The notes under the pieces were generated by a model, which worked only from the letters and a program-made list of their open reading frames with translations, did not search any database and was not told the origin of the DNA. A stretch of 64,000 nucleotides of DNA from Sva-07 sp963716235 (GTDB lineage Bacteria; Actinomycetota; Acidimicrobiia; Acidimicrobiales; Ilumatobacteraceae): assembly GCA_963716235.1 (NCBI GenBank), contig CAVQTE010000035.1, positions 1-64,000 on the forward strand. Direction: 5' to 3'. Both the position numbers and the translations under genes were made by a program. The first letter of the stretch is position 1; each line of letters starts with the position of its first letter. Shown here in pieces: positions 1 to 7,647 of this stretch.

Positions 1-534
1 GCCGGGTCGACCTCGCACTGGGCATCATCGGTCGGCCCGAGGTGCTGTTCCTCGATGAACCGACCACCGGGTTCGATCCCGCTGCCCGTCGGCAGTCGTG
101 GGACCTCATCGAGACGCTCGGCGTGGACGGAACGACCGGCGCTGTGCCGACGACGCATTACCTCGACGAGGCCGAGCACCTCGCCTCACGGGTCGGTGTG
201 CTGTCGCGGGGCCGGATGATTGCCGAGGGCAGCACCCGAGCAGTTGATCGATCGCATCAGTGGCACCGTCGTCAGCTTCACGCTGCCGGAGTCGGTCGAG
301 ATCATCGACGCGGCGGCCACGTTCGCTCCGATCATGGAGACCGACGTCAGGGTGTCGGGTCGATTGGTCGAGGCCAACGTCGATCGGCCGACCGCCGTTG
401 TCCACCGTCTCACCGGATGGGCCATCGAGGCCGGCGTCGAACTCGACTCGCTGTCGGTGGGCCGAGCGTCGCTCGAAGAGGTGTACCTGAGCCTTGCCGG
501 CTCGGTGAGAGGCGTGGAGGAGCCGACCGAATGA
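1..534 (+). pseudogene. ABC transporter ATP-binding protein, 5' truncated by the window edge and frameshifted
   Basis: This is the C-terminal part of an ABC ATPase of the drug/antibiotic export class. The visible frame (from base 3) carries the Walker B and D-loop region LFLDEPTTGFDP and the H-loop TTHYLDEAEHLA. The upstream half lies outside the window. Near 225-240 the frame breaks: after AEGST the sense continues one frame over as PEQLIDRISGTVVSFTLPE and runs to a TGA at 532-534. A loss of two C residues in the ACCCGAG stretch, or a one-base gain, explains it. The permease gene follows directly, with its likely ATG overlapping this stop. I cannot tell a sequencing indel from a real mutation; the protein sequence on both sides looks well conserved. 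Confidence 0.75.
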
Positions 535-558
535 ACGGCTTCCCCGTGACTCGTCAAG

Positions 559-1359
559 TTGCTCACCGCTCAGACCCGCTATCAGCTGTTGACGTTCTGG
601 CGGATCCCCGTGGCGATGTTCTTCACGCTCGGACTGCCGCTGATCATGCTGGTGCTCTTCAATGCGCTCTTCGGTGACTCCACGATCGTCACACCGGAAG
701 GGAGCTGGTCGTCACGTCAGTTCTACACCGGGGGGCTCGCCGCGTTCACGGCTGCTTCGGCGACCTTCACGAACCTGGCGAACATGGTGCCGATCCGGCG
801 CGACGAGGGTGTGCTCAAGCGGTGGCGAGGCACCCCGCTCCCGACGTGGATCTACATCGCCGGGTTCATCTGCTCGGCGATCGTGATCGCGTTCATGGGG
901 GTCACGATCATGCTCGGAGTGGGCGTCGTGGCCTACGACCTGGACATCGACCCCGCGAAGATGCCGGCCGCCTTCGTGACGTTCCTGGTCGGGGTCGCGT
1001 CGTTCGCTGCGCTCGGTATGGCTCTCGCCTCGTTGGTGAAGTCGGCCAGCTCGTCGTCGGCAGCGGCGAACGCAATCATCCTTCCGCTGGCCTTCGTGTC
1101 GAACATCTTCATCCAGCTCGACGACCCGCCGCAGTGGATCGAATTCGTCGGCAACCTCTTTCCACTGAAGCCGTTCGCCGAAGCGTTCCAGGCCTGCTTC
1201 ACGCCGTTCGTCGAGGCACCGGCATTCCAGTGGGACAAGCTGGCGTTCATCGCCGCCTGGGGCGTCGTCGGTCTGTTCGTCGCACTGCGGAAGTTCTCCT
1301 GGGAACCCAGCGGAAGCGCGCCGCGCGCCCGCCGGGCCCGCCGCGCCGCCACCACCTGA
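559..1359 (+). CDS. ABC-2 type transporter permease
   Basis: This is the membrane subunit that should pair with the upstream ATPase in an exporter. The protein is 266 residues with about six hydrophobic segments, typical of ABC-2 permeases, and ends in an Arg-rich tail. The given frame opens at a TTG (559) with no clear ribosome binding site. A better start is the ATG at 531 that overlaps the ATPase stop: it reads MNGFPVTR and then must shift by one base near 555 (an extra C) to continue as KLLTAQTRYQLL. So this gene probably carries a second frame break close to the first one. Substrate unknown; drug-type export is a family-level guess. Confidence 0.75.
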   Translation: MLTAQTRYQLLTFWRIPVAMFFTLGLPLIMLVLFNALFGDSTIVTPEGSWSSRQFYTGGLAAFTAASATFTNLANMVPIRRDEGVLKRWRGTPLPTWIYIAGFICSAIVIAFMGVTIMLGVGVVAYDLDIDPAKMPAAFVTFLVGVASFAALGMALASLVKSASSSSAAANAIILPLAFVSNIFIQLDDPPQWIEFVGNLFPLKPFAEAFQACFTPFVEAPAFQWDKLAFIAAWGVVGLFVALRKFSWEPSGSAPRARRARRAATT

Positions 1360-1362
1360 AGT

Positions 1363-1415
1363 CCGAAAAATGCGCCCTCGTGTGTACTACGTGCACATCT
1401 GGGCGCACATTTCGG
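1363..1415. terminator. Bidirectional hairpin between convergent genes
   Basis: Arms 1363-1377 and 1401-1415 match at 13 of 15 positions (CCGAAAAATGCGCCC against the complement of GGGCGCACATTTCGG), with a 23-base loop. It sits between the ends of the ABC permease (+) and purU (-), as expected for a shared terminator. Confidence 0.6.
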
Positions 1416-1434
1416 GGTTTCGGTGGTGACGGGG

Positions 1435-2289
1435 TCAGGAGAAGACGACGGTCTTTCGGCCGTGGACGAGGACCCGGTGCTCGAGGTGTGCGCGTACGGC
1501 CCGAGCGAGCACGATCGTCTCGAGATCGCGTCCGCGTGCGGTGAGCCGTTGGACGTCGTCGCGGTGCGTGACGTGGACGGTGTCCTGCTCGATGATCGGG
1601 CCCTCGTCGAGGTCGGCAGTGGCATAGTGCGCCGTGGCGCCGATGAGCTTGACGCCGCGCTCGAAGGCCTGGCGATACGGGTTCGCCCCGACGAACGCAG
1701 GCAGGAACGAGTGGTGGATGTTGATGATCGGACGAGCCGAGACGAATCGGTCGCTGAGGATCTGCATGTAGCGAGCCATCACGACGAGTTCGATGCCGCG
1801 CTCGTCGAGCGCCTCGAGCACGGCTGACTCCTGCTCGACCTTGGTGTCGGGTGTCACGGGGAAATGGAGGTACTCGACGCCCATGTGGACGGCGATGTCG
1901 GCGTGATCGGGGTGGTTCGACACGATCACTCGGAGGTCCATCGGCAGTTCGCCGCTGCGCCAACGTGTGAGGAGGTCGTAGAGGCAATGTGGTTGCTTCG
2001 ACGCCATGATCGCCGTCGGGGTCGGAACATCACTGAAGCGGAGGTCGACGTGCATGCCGAGGCGCTCGGCCGTGGGAGCGAAGGCTTCGGCGATCTCGTT
2101 TCGGTCGAGGCCGAACCCGTCGAGTTCGAACTCGACTCGCTGGTAGAACATTGCGTCGCCGCTCCCCGTGCCTGGGTCGACGTGCTGTTCCGCGTTCACG
2201 ATGTTGCCGTCGTGGGCGGCGATGAACTGGGCGGTGGCCGCGACCACCCCACGCTGGTCGGGGCACGAGAGCAACAGCACAGCAGTCAT
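1435..2289 (-). CDS. purU: Formyltetrahydrofolate deformylase
   Basis: PurU hydrolyses 10-formyl-tetrahydrofolate to formate and tetrahydrofolate, balancing the one-carbon pool and supplying formate for purine synthesis. The 284-residue protein has an N-terminal ACT domain (about 1-85, LLLSCPDQRGVVAATAQF) and a C-terminal formyltransferase domain. The catalytic region NIHHSFLPAF (about 190-199) and the ATAHYATADLDEGPIIEQD segment with its Asp (about 228) are intact. The ATG at 2289 is preferred; a TTG at 2310 would overlap the SpoU gene, which ends 11 bases upstream. The tight spacing suggests co-transcription with SpoU methyltransferase and menB. Confidence 0.93.
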   Translation of the reverse strand: MTAVLLLSCPDQRGVVAATAQFIAAHDGNIVNAEQHVDPGTGSGDAMFYQRVEFELDGFGLDRNEIAEAFAPTAERLGMHVDLRFSDVPTPTAIMASKQPHCLYDLLTRWRSGELPMDLRVIVSNHPDHADIAVHMGVEYLHFPVTPDTKVEQESAVLEALDERGIELVVMARYMQILSDRFVSARPIINIHHSFLPAFVGANPYRQAFERGVKLIGATAHYATADLDEGPIIEQDTVHVTHRDDVQRLTARGRDLETIVLARAVRAHLEHRVLVHGRKTVVFS

Positions 2290-2300
2290 CGGCGTTCGTT

Positions 2301-3101
2301 CTATCCGCAACGGGGGCGGAGCGCGTAACAGGCCACCGCAGTCGCGGCGGCTGCGTTGAGCGAATCGACGCCGGTCGCCATCGGGATGCGCACCGGCGTG
2401 GCCAACTCCAACAGCTCGGCGCTGAGCCCGGCGCGCTCGGAACCGATGAGCAGCGTCACATGTGGGCCCGGCTCGATCGTGTCGAGCGCCGCGGCGTCGG
2501 GTGCAGGCGTCATGGCGTAGTGCTCGAAGCCGACGAGGAGGCGCAGGTCGTCGGCGAGGGTGACGGTGCGGGCGTGCGGGAGCGAGAACGCTGTCCCCAT
2601 GGCCACGCGGAGCGACCGCCGAGCGAGTGGGTCGGCGCTGGTGTGATCGAGGATCAATCCGTCCCAGCCGAGAGCGGCAGCGTTGCGGATGATCGAGCCG
2701 ATGTTCGACGGGTTGTCGACCCCTTCGACGACGACCAGTCGACGGGCGCTGACGGCGAGGTCGGCAACGGACGGTCGCGGCGGGCGGTGGAACAGGGCGA
2801 TGATCGGAGATGGAACCCCGAGCCGGGAGACGACCCGTCGCACCTCGTCGCCGCCCGAGTACACAGGGCAGTCGAGTTGCGCCGCAACGTCAGGGATTCG
2901 CTGTGCGTCGACGAGCGCGGCGACCGGTCGGCAACCCGCAGCGATCGCACGCTCGACGACGAGATCGCCCTCGGCGAGGAACATGCCGGCGCCGGCATCG
3001 TCACGTTTGTCGGCTCGGCTTGCCAGCCCGCGCTCGTTGAGTCGGAACTGCCTGAATCGGGGGTCGTCCGGATCATCGATGCGGATCACGGTGGCTGTCA
3101 T
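2301..3101 (-). CDS. RNA 2'-O-methyltransferase, SpoU/TrmH family
   Basis: Predicted SPOUT-fold enzyme methylating a ribose 2'-OH in rRNA or tRNA with S-adenosylmethionine. The 266-residue protein shows the three knot motifs: VVVEGVDNPSNIGSIIRNA, LLIGSERAGLS and IPMATGVDSLNAAAATAV. A substrate-binding N-terminal domain of about 110 residues precedes them. The ATG at 3101 overlaps the menB stop by one base (TGATG), so translation is probably coupled. Longer upstream frames read through menB antisense-like sequence and are not credible. Which RNA and position it modifies cannot be read from the sequence. Confidence 0.88.
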   Translation of the reverse strand: MTATVIRIDDPDDPRFRQFRLNERGLASRADKRDDAGAGMFLAEGDLVVERAIAAGCRPVAALVDAQRIPDVAAQLDCPVYSGGDEVRRVVSRLGVPSPIIALFHRPPRPSVADLAVSARRLVVVEGVDNPSNIGSIIRNAAALGWDGLILDHTSADPLARRSLRVAMGTAFSLPHARTVTLADDLRLLVGFEHYAMTPAPDAAALDTIEPGPHVTLLIGSERAGLSAELLELATPVRIPMATGVDSLNAAAATAVACYALRPRCG

Positions 3102-4024
3102 CAGAAGTGGTATGGAGTGTCCGACCAGTCGGCTGGGCGCTTCTCGAGGAAGCTGTCGCGGCCTTCTTGTGCCTCGTCGGTGCCGTAGGCGAGGCGAGTG
3201 GCTTCGCCGGCGAAGATCTGCTGGCCGACGAGCCCGTCGTCGATGAGGTTGAACGAGTATTTCAACATGCGCTGGGCCGTCGGGCTCTTCGCGCAGATCT
3301 CGCGTCCCCATTGGAGCGCGGTGGCCTCCAACTCGGCGTGCGGGATCGAGGCGTTGACGGCACCCATCGCCACCATGTCGTCAGCGGTGTATTCGCGCCC
3401 GAGGAAGAAGATCTCCCTGGCGAACTTCTGGCCGACCTGCCGGGCGAGATACGCGGAGCCGAATCCGCCGTCGAAGCTGGCGACGTCGGCGTCGGTCTGC
3501 TTGAAGCGGGCGTGTTCGGTGCTGGCCAGCGTGAGGTCCGACACGACGTGCAACGAGTGGCCACCGCCCGCGGCCCAGCCCGGCACCACGCAGATGACGA
3601 CCTTGGGCATGAACCGGATCAGGCGTTGCACCTCGAGGATGTGGAGGCGTCCCGCTCGGCCCGGCTCGATCGTGTCGGCGGTAGCTCCCTCTGCGTACTT
3701 GTAGCCGTCCTTGCCGCGGATGCGCTGGTCGCCGCCCGAGCAGAACGCCCACCCACCGTCCTTGGCCGACGGCCCGTTGCCCGTGAGCAGCACACAACCG
3801 ACATCGGTCGACATGCGGGCGTGATCGAGCGCGGTGAACAGCTCATCGACCGTGTGCGGCCGAAAGGCATTACGGATCTCGGGCCGATCGAAGGCGATAC
3901 GCACCACCCCTGCATCGACGGCGCGGTGGTAGGTGATGTCGGTGAACTCGAATCCGCCGACGGCGTTCCATGCTGCCGGATCGAAGATCTCGGAGACGAC
4001 TCGTGGTGCTGCAGGCTCGGCCAT
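3101..4024 (-). CDS. menB: 1,4-dihydroxy-2-naphthoyl-CoA synthase
   Basis: MenB closes the naphthoquinone ring from O-succinylbenzoyl-CoA in menaquinone synthesis. The 307-residue crotonase-fold protein carries the MenB signatures RPEIRNAFRPHTVDEL (about 48-62), FCSGGDQRIRGKDGY (about 94-108) and a glycine-rich oxyanion segment VVPGWAAGGGHSLHVV. The ATG at 4024 (MAEPAAP) is chosen over upstream frame extension because the divergent hydrolase starts only 34 bases away. No other men gene is in the window, so the pathway is split. It heads the menB-spoU-purU cluster. Confidence 0.93.
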   Translation of the reverse strand: MAEPAAPRVVSEIFDPAAWNAVGGFEFTDITYHRAVDAGVVRIAFDRPEIRNAFRPHTVDELFTALDHARMSTDVGCVLLTGNGPSAKDGGWAFCSGGDQRIRGKDGYKYAEGATADTIEPGRAGRLHILEVQRLIRFMPKVVICVVPGWAAGGGHSLHVVSDLTLASTEHARFKQTDADVASFDGGFGSAYLARQVGQKFAREIFFLGREYTADDMVAMGAVNASIPHAELEATALQWGREICAKSPTAQRMLKYSFNLIDDGLVGQQIFAGEATRLAYGTDEAQEGRDSFLEKRPADWSDTPYHF

Positions 4025-4058
4025 CGTCCCATGTTGGCCGATCGGGTACCGTGCGCCC

Positions 4059-4844
4059 ATGCCGCACGCCGACATCAACGGACAGAAGATCTACTTCGAA
4101 GACACCGGGGGTGGCGGCGCAGTCGTCATCCTGGCCCACGGGTTTCTCATGGACCATGAGATGTTCGTCCATCAGGTGGCGGCACTGCGCAGCGCGTACC
4201 GGGTGATCACCTGGGATGAGCGGGGCTTCGGCCTCACCGAGTACGACGGCGAGCCGTTCACCTATTGGGATTCGGCACGTGACTGCCTCGGGCTGCTCGA
4301 TTACCTCGGGATCGACCGAGCGGTCGTCGGGGGGATGAGCCAGGGCGGGTTCCTGTCGTTGAGGGTCGCACTGACTGCGCCGGAGCGGGTACGGGCATTG
4401 ATCCTGCTCGACACCCAGGCCGGCGTCGAGGACGCCGAGGCCGTTCCGCTCTACGAGGGGATGCGCGACACGTGGCTGGTGGCCGGGCCCGTCGACGAAC
4501 TGGTGGAGGCTGTTGCCGGCCTGATCATCTCCGATCCCGAGGTGAACCAGGTCTGGATCGAAAAGTGGAAGCAGCAGCCGAACGACTACATCAAGCAGCC
4601 GTTCGCCACACTCATGTCGCGCGACGACGTCACCGGCCGGTTGGGTGAGATCACGTGTCCGGCGCTGGTGGTCCACGGAACCGAGGACGTGTCGATCTCG
4701 ATGGACAAGGCCGAGCAGTTGGCGACAGGGCTCCCCGGCGCCGGACCGGTTGTGAAGGTCGGGGGTGCGCATGCTGCGAACCTGACGAATCCCGAGCCGG
4801 TCAACTCGGCCATCATCGGGTTCCTCACCGGCCTCGGTGGCTGA
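4059..4844 (+). CDS. Alpha/beta-fold hydrolase
   Basis: A 261-residue alpha/beta hydrolase. The oxyanion-region AHGFLMDHEMF (about 26-36) and the nucleophile elbow GGMSQGG with Ser94 are visible; a late Asp (GTEDVS) and His (GGAHAANL) would complete the triad. It reads divergently from menB with only 34 bases between starts, so the two promoters must overlap. A menaquinone role (MenH-like) is possible from position only. The sequence itself supports just a generic esterase/peroxidase-type hydrolase. Confidence 0.85.
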   Translation: MPHADINGQKIYFEDTGGGGAVVILAHGFLMDHEMFVHQVAALRSAYRVITWDERGFGLTEYDGEPFTYWDSARDCLGLLDYLGIDRAVVGGMSQGGFLSLRVALTAPERVRALILLDTQAGVEDAEAVPLYEGMRDTWLVAGPVDELVEAVAGLIISDPEVNQVWIEKWKQQPNDYIKQPFATLMSRDDVTGRLGEITCPALVVHGTEDVSISMDKAEQLATGLPGAGPVVKVGGAHAANLTNPEPVNSAIIGFLTGLGG

Positions 4845-4855
4845 GTCGAGTGCCG

Positions 4856-5608
4856 ATGGGAAGTCTTCAGGTTTTCGGCGTCGACGGGTTGCCCGAGATT
4901 GCCGCCGGTGATGACATCGCCGCTCAGATCGTCGATGCCGCGACCATCAGTGGTGCACCGCTCGTCGATCGTGACATCGTCGTCATCACGTCCAAGATCG
5001 TGTCGAAGGCCGAGGGGTGCGCGATCGAACTCGACGATGTCGAACCGTCGACGTTCGCCAGTGATTGGGCCGCCCGGTGGGACAAGGATCCGCGTGTGGT
5101 CGAGGTGGTGCTACGCGAATCGAAGCGCATCATCCGCCAGATCGGTCCGGTGCTCATCACCGAGACGCACCACGGGTTCTGCTGCGCCAACTCGGGAGTC
5201 GACCAATCCTCGAGCGGCGCCCATGGTCGGGTCCTCGTGCTGCCGAAGGATTCCGATGCATCGGCACGCCGCTTTCGTGCCCGGTTCGCGGAGCTCGGCG
5301 TCGATGTCGCCGTCGTGATCAGTGACACGTTCGGACGTCCGTGGCGGGAAGGGCAGACCGACATCGCGATCGGGGTTGCAGGAATGCACCCGCTGCACAG
5401 CTACATCGGCGAGCACGATCCGCACGGGCACGAGTTCCGCGTTCAGGAGATCTGCGTGGTCGACGAACTGACCGCGGCCGCGGAGTTGGTGAAGGGCAAC
5501 ACCAGCCGGGTCCCTGTCGCCGTCGTCCGCGGCTACGACTGGGTCACCGACGACACCGCATCGATGGCCCCGGTCCTCCGCGACGCCGAACGCGACCTCT
5601 TCCGCTGA
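4856..5608 (+). CDS. cofE: Coenzyme F420-0:L-glutamate ligase
   Basis: CofE adds glutamates to coenzyme F420-0 in a GTP-dependent reaction. The 250-residue protein shows the family pattern: DIVVITSKIVSKAEG near the N-terminus, ITETHHGFCCANSGVDQS in the middle, and VVISDTFGRPWREGQTDIAIG for metal and GTP binding. It is the stand-alone form; in mycobacteria the homologous domain is fused to a nitroreductase domain (FbiB). ATG 4856 is used; a GTG six bases upstream is equally possible. It follows the hydrolase by 11 bases. An F420-type LLM oxidoreductase sits at 47520-48389. Confidence 0.93.
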   Translation: MGSLQVFGVDGLPEIAAGDDIAAQIVDAATISGAPLVDRDIVVITSKIVSKAEGCAIELDDVEPSTFASDWAARWDKDPRVVEVVLRESKRIIRQIGPVLITETHHGFCCANSGVDQSSSGAHGRVLVLPKDSDASARRFRARFAELGVDVAVVISDTFGRPWREGQTDIAIGVAGMHPLHSYIGEHDPHGHEFRVQEICVVDELTAAAELVKGNTSRVPVAVVRGYDWVTDDTASMAPVLRDAERDLFR

Positions 5609-5622
5609 CCGTTCGCACGCCA

Positions 5623-5669
5623 TTCTCGTGAACTCGTGCGCGAATAATTCGCGCACGAGTTCACGAGAA
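5623..5669. terminator. Perfect 23-bp hairpin between cofE and the M20 peptidase
   Basis: Bases 5623-5645 and 5647-5669 are exact reverse complements around a single central A. The stem starts TTCTCGTGAACTCGTGCG and closes at CGAAT/ATTCG. It lies between two convergent stop codons and should act as a bidirectional terminator. Confidence 0.8.
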
Positions 5670-5677
5670 CGTTGGGG

Positions 5678-7027
5678 TCAGCCGGTGAGGTCTTTGGCGA
5701 TGCCGTAGAAGTAGTTGGCGGACAGGCCGAGCGAGTCGACGTCGATGCGTTCGTCGTTGCCGTGGAAGCGCGACCCGAACGTGGCGAAGTCCATCTGCGG
5801 AGAGAACAGCCCGGCGCCGTAGGCCGTGACGCCGCGTTCGCGGTAGAAACGGGCGTCGGTGCCCCCGACGATGAGCCCGGGGACGAGTTCGGCGCCCGGA
5901 TAGGCGACCTGGGTGTGCTTGGAGACCGTCTTCCACAGCAGATTGTCCATCCCGAACCCGCAGGCGGTCGGGTCGCTGTGCTGGAGCACGGCGATGTCCA
6001 CTTGCCCGTACAAGTCGCCGAGGGCTTCGCGCAGCAGGGCCTCCACGTCATCGCGTGTCGTTCCCGGCACCGTACGGATGTCGACGTCGATGTCGACGAC
6101 GTCGGGAATGGTGTTCGTCTTCTGCCCGCCGTGCACCACGTTGGGGGAAATGGTCGTGTGCGTCTCGGCATGACACATCCGGGCCACGGGAACCGGCATC
6201 TGTCCGAGGGTGGCGAAGATCGTCTCGGCCGAGGTGAGACCGTCACGGATTTCGTCGGGCAGGTCCATCGCAGCGACCTGGGCACGCCAGATGTCGTCGA
6301 TGTGGGCCGCCGGCCGGAAGGCCGAGAGTCGCCGCACGATCTCGGCGGCTTTGATCAATGCGCTGTCGGCCCCGAAGGGCATCGACCCGTGTCCTGGCGT
6401 ACCGTGGACTCGGAGTCGGCGCCAGGCCAGGCCCTTCTCCCCGACGTTCACCGTCACCGTTCGGTGACCATCGTGGTCGACCGACGACCATCCGCCGAGT
6501 TCGGTGAGCACGTAGTCGGCTTCGATCGCATCCCAGTGGTGCTCGACCATCCACTCGGCTCCCCATGTGCCGCCGGCCTCCTCGTCGCCGACCCCGAAGT
6601 AGATGAGGTCACCCTTGGGTCGGAACCCCTCGGCGGCGAGCCGCCGGAACGCAACCGCCATCGACGAGGTGAGGTTGAGCATGTCGATGGCGCCGCGGCC
6701 CCAGACCTCATCGTCGATGACCTCGCCGCCGAACGGGTCGTTGCGCCAGCCGTCCGGATTCACGGGGACGACATCGGTGTGCCCCATGAGACACAGCGAC
6801 GGAGCGTCGGGGTCGGTGCCCTCTATCCGGGCGACCATCGAGTCGCGCCCGGGACGAGGCGTGAATCGTTCGACCTCCAGGCCCGCGCCTTCGAGGTAGG
6901 TGACGAGAAGGTCGGAGTTTCGTGTCTCCTCGCCGGAGTCGGGCGTGCCGTCGTTGACGCATTCGTTGCGGATCAGAGCCTGCAACAGCTCGGTCGTCGG
7001 GCCGGTGAACTCCTCGGGAGTGGGCAT
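5678..7027 (-). CDS. M20 family metallopeptidase (ArgE/DapE/carboxypeptidase G2 class)
   Basis: A zinc-dependent amidohydrolase/peptidase of 449 residues. Metal-binding motifs are present: MGHTDVVPV (His83, Asp85), WGRGAIDM (Asp115) and GVGDEEAGGT with Glu149/Glu150. A dimerisation lid domain lies in the middle (about 200-330) and a late His follows in FHGNDERID. Related enzymes remove acyl groups from amino acids or cleave dipeptides; the exact substrate is not evident. It is the last gene of a minus-strand run with the membrane protein (19-base gap) and the acetyltransferase fusion. Confidence 0.88.
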   Translation of the reverse strand: MPTPEEFTGPTTELLQALIRNECVNDGTPDSGEETRNSDLLVTYLEGAGLEVERFTPRPGRDSMVARIEGTDPDAPSLCLMGHTDVVPVNPDGWRNDPFGGEVIDDEVWGRGAIDMLNLTSSMAVAFRRLAAEGFRPKGDLIYFGVGDEEAGGTWGAEWMVEHHWDAIEADYVLTELGGWSSVDHDGHRTVTVNVGEKGLAWRRLRVHGTPGHGSMPFGADSALIKAAEIVRRLSAFRPAAHIDDIWRAQVAAMDLPDEIRDGLTSAETIFATLGQMPVPVARMCHAETHTTISPNVVHGGQKTNTIPDVVDIDVDIRTVPGTTRDDVEALLREALGDLYGQVDIAVLQHSDPTACGFGMDNLLWKTVSKHTQVAYPGAELVPGLIVGGTDARFYRERGVTAYGAGLFSPQMDFATFGSRFHGNDERIDVDSLGLSANYFYGIAKDLTG

Positions 7028-7046
7028 GGCCGCACGCTAGTGCGCC

Positions 7047-7643
7047 TCAGCGAAGCGGGTCAGGCCGACCGATGCCCATGACGATCGCCTGCCAGGCGAG
7101 GTCGATCTGCGGCTGAGTGAGCGGTGGTTCGGTTGTCGAATCGTCGAGCGCCGTGAGCCAGTCCGTCAGGCGCTGGCCCTCGACGAGATGGTTCCCGTGG
7201 GCGACCTCTTCGAATGCAGGACGATCGGGGTCGGGCGATCCCCAGAACACGCGGGCCGACAACCGGCAGGCAACTCCCGCCGGCCGGAGCAGCTCGTCGG
7301 CGGGCCCGCGCTCGATGGCGGCTTCGGCGATCAGCTGGGTTTCGCCGGCCGCAGCGAGGAGCCGTTCGGCTGTCGGCCGGTCGGCGACGATCGTGGTGAT
7401 GGCGATGGCCCCGGGAGGCCCGATGATCACATGATCGACCCCGCCGAGCGAACCGCCGATCTCGTACACGATTCGCCACGGCGGCGAGTCCAACCGGTGC
7501 AGCGTCTCCGCGGTGAGCCGCACGCCGGAGACGGGCTTGGCCTCGTCGGGCTCCAAGGCGGTCATCGATCGCCGGTACCAGACGTAGGCGCCGATGAGTA
7601 CGACGGGGAGGACGATGAGCGGAATGACGATGCCGAGACTCAC
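7047..7643 (-). CDS. Membrane-anchored protein with NERD-like segment
   Basis: The protein (198 residues from the GTG at 7643) begins with one hydrophobic helix, SLGIVIPLIVLPVVLIGAYV, then a soluble region. The stretch GGVDHVIIGPPGAIAITTIVADRP resembles the core of the nuclease-related NERD domain, where hydrophobic residues lead into a GP-G turn and then Asp-x-Lys. Here the usual catalytic Lys is not seen, so nuclease activity is doubtful. GTG 7643 lies 4 bases after the upstream stop; a TTG at 7682 would overlap the neighbour. Function unknown. Confidence 0.6.
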   Translation of the reverse strand: MSLGIVIPLIVLPVVLIGAYVWYRRSMTALEPDEAKPVSGVRLTAETLHRLDSPPWRIVYEIGGSLGGVDHVIIGPPGAIAITTIVADRPTAERLLAAAGETQLIAEAAIERGPADELLRPAGVACRLSARVFWGSPDPDRPAFEEVAHGNHLVEGQRLTDWLTALDDSTTEPPLTQPQIDLAWQAIVMGIGRPDPLR

Positions 7644-7647
7644 ACCT

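Noticed and set aside
5672..7081. A 469-codon open frame on the plus strand
   Set aside because: It is antisense to the M20 peptidase, whose metal motifs are intact; high GC content keeps the opposite frame open and the translation shows no family pattern.
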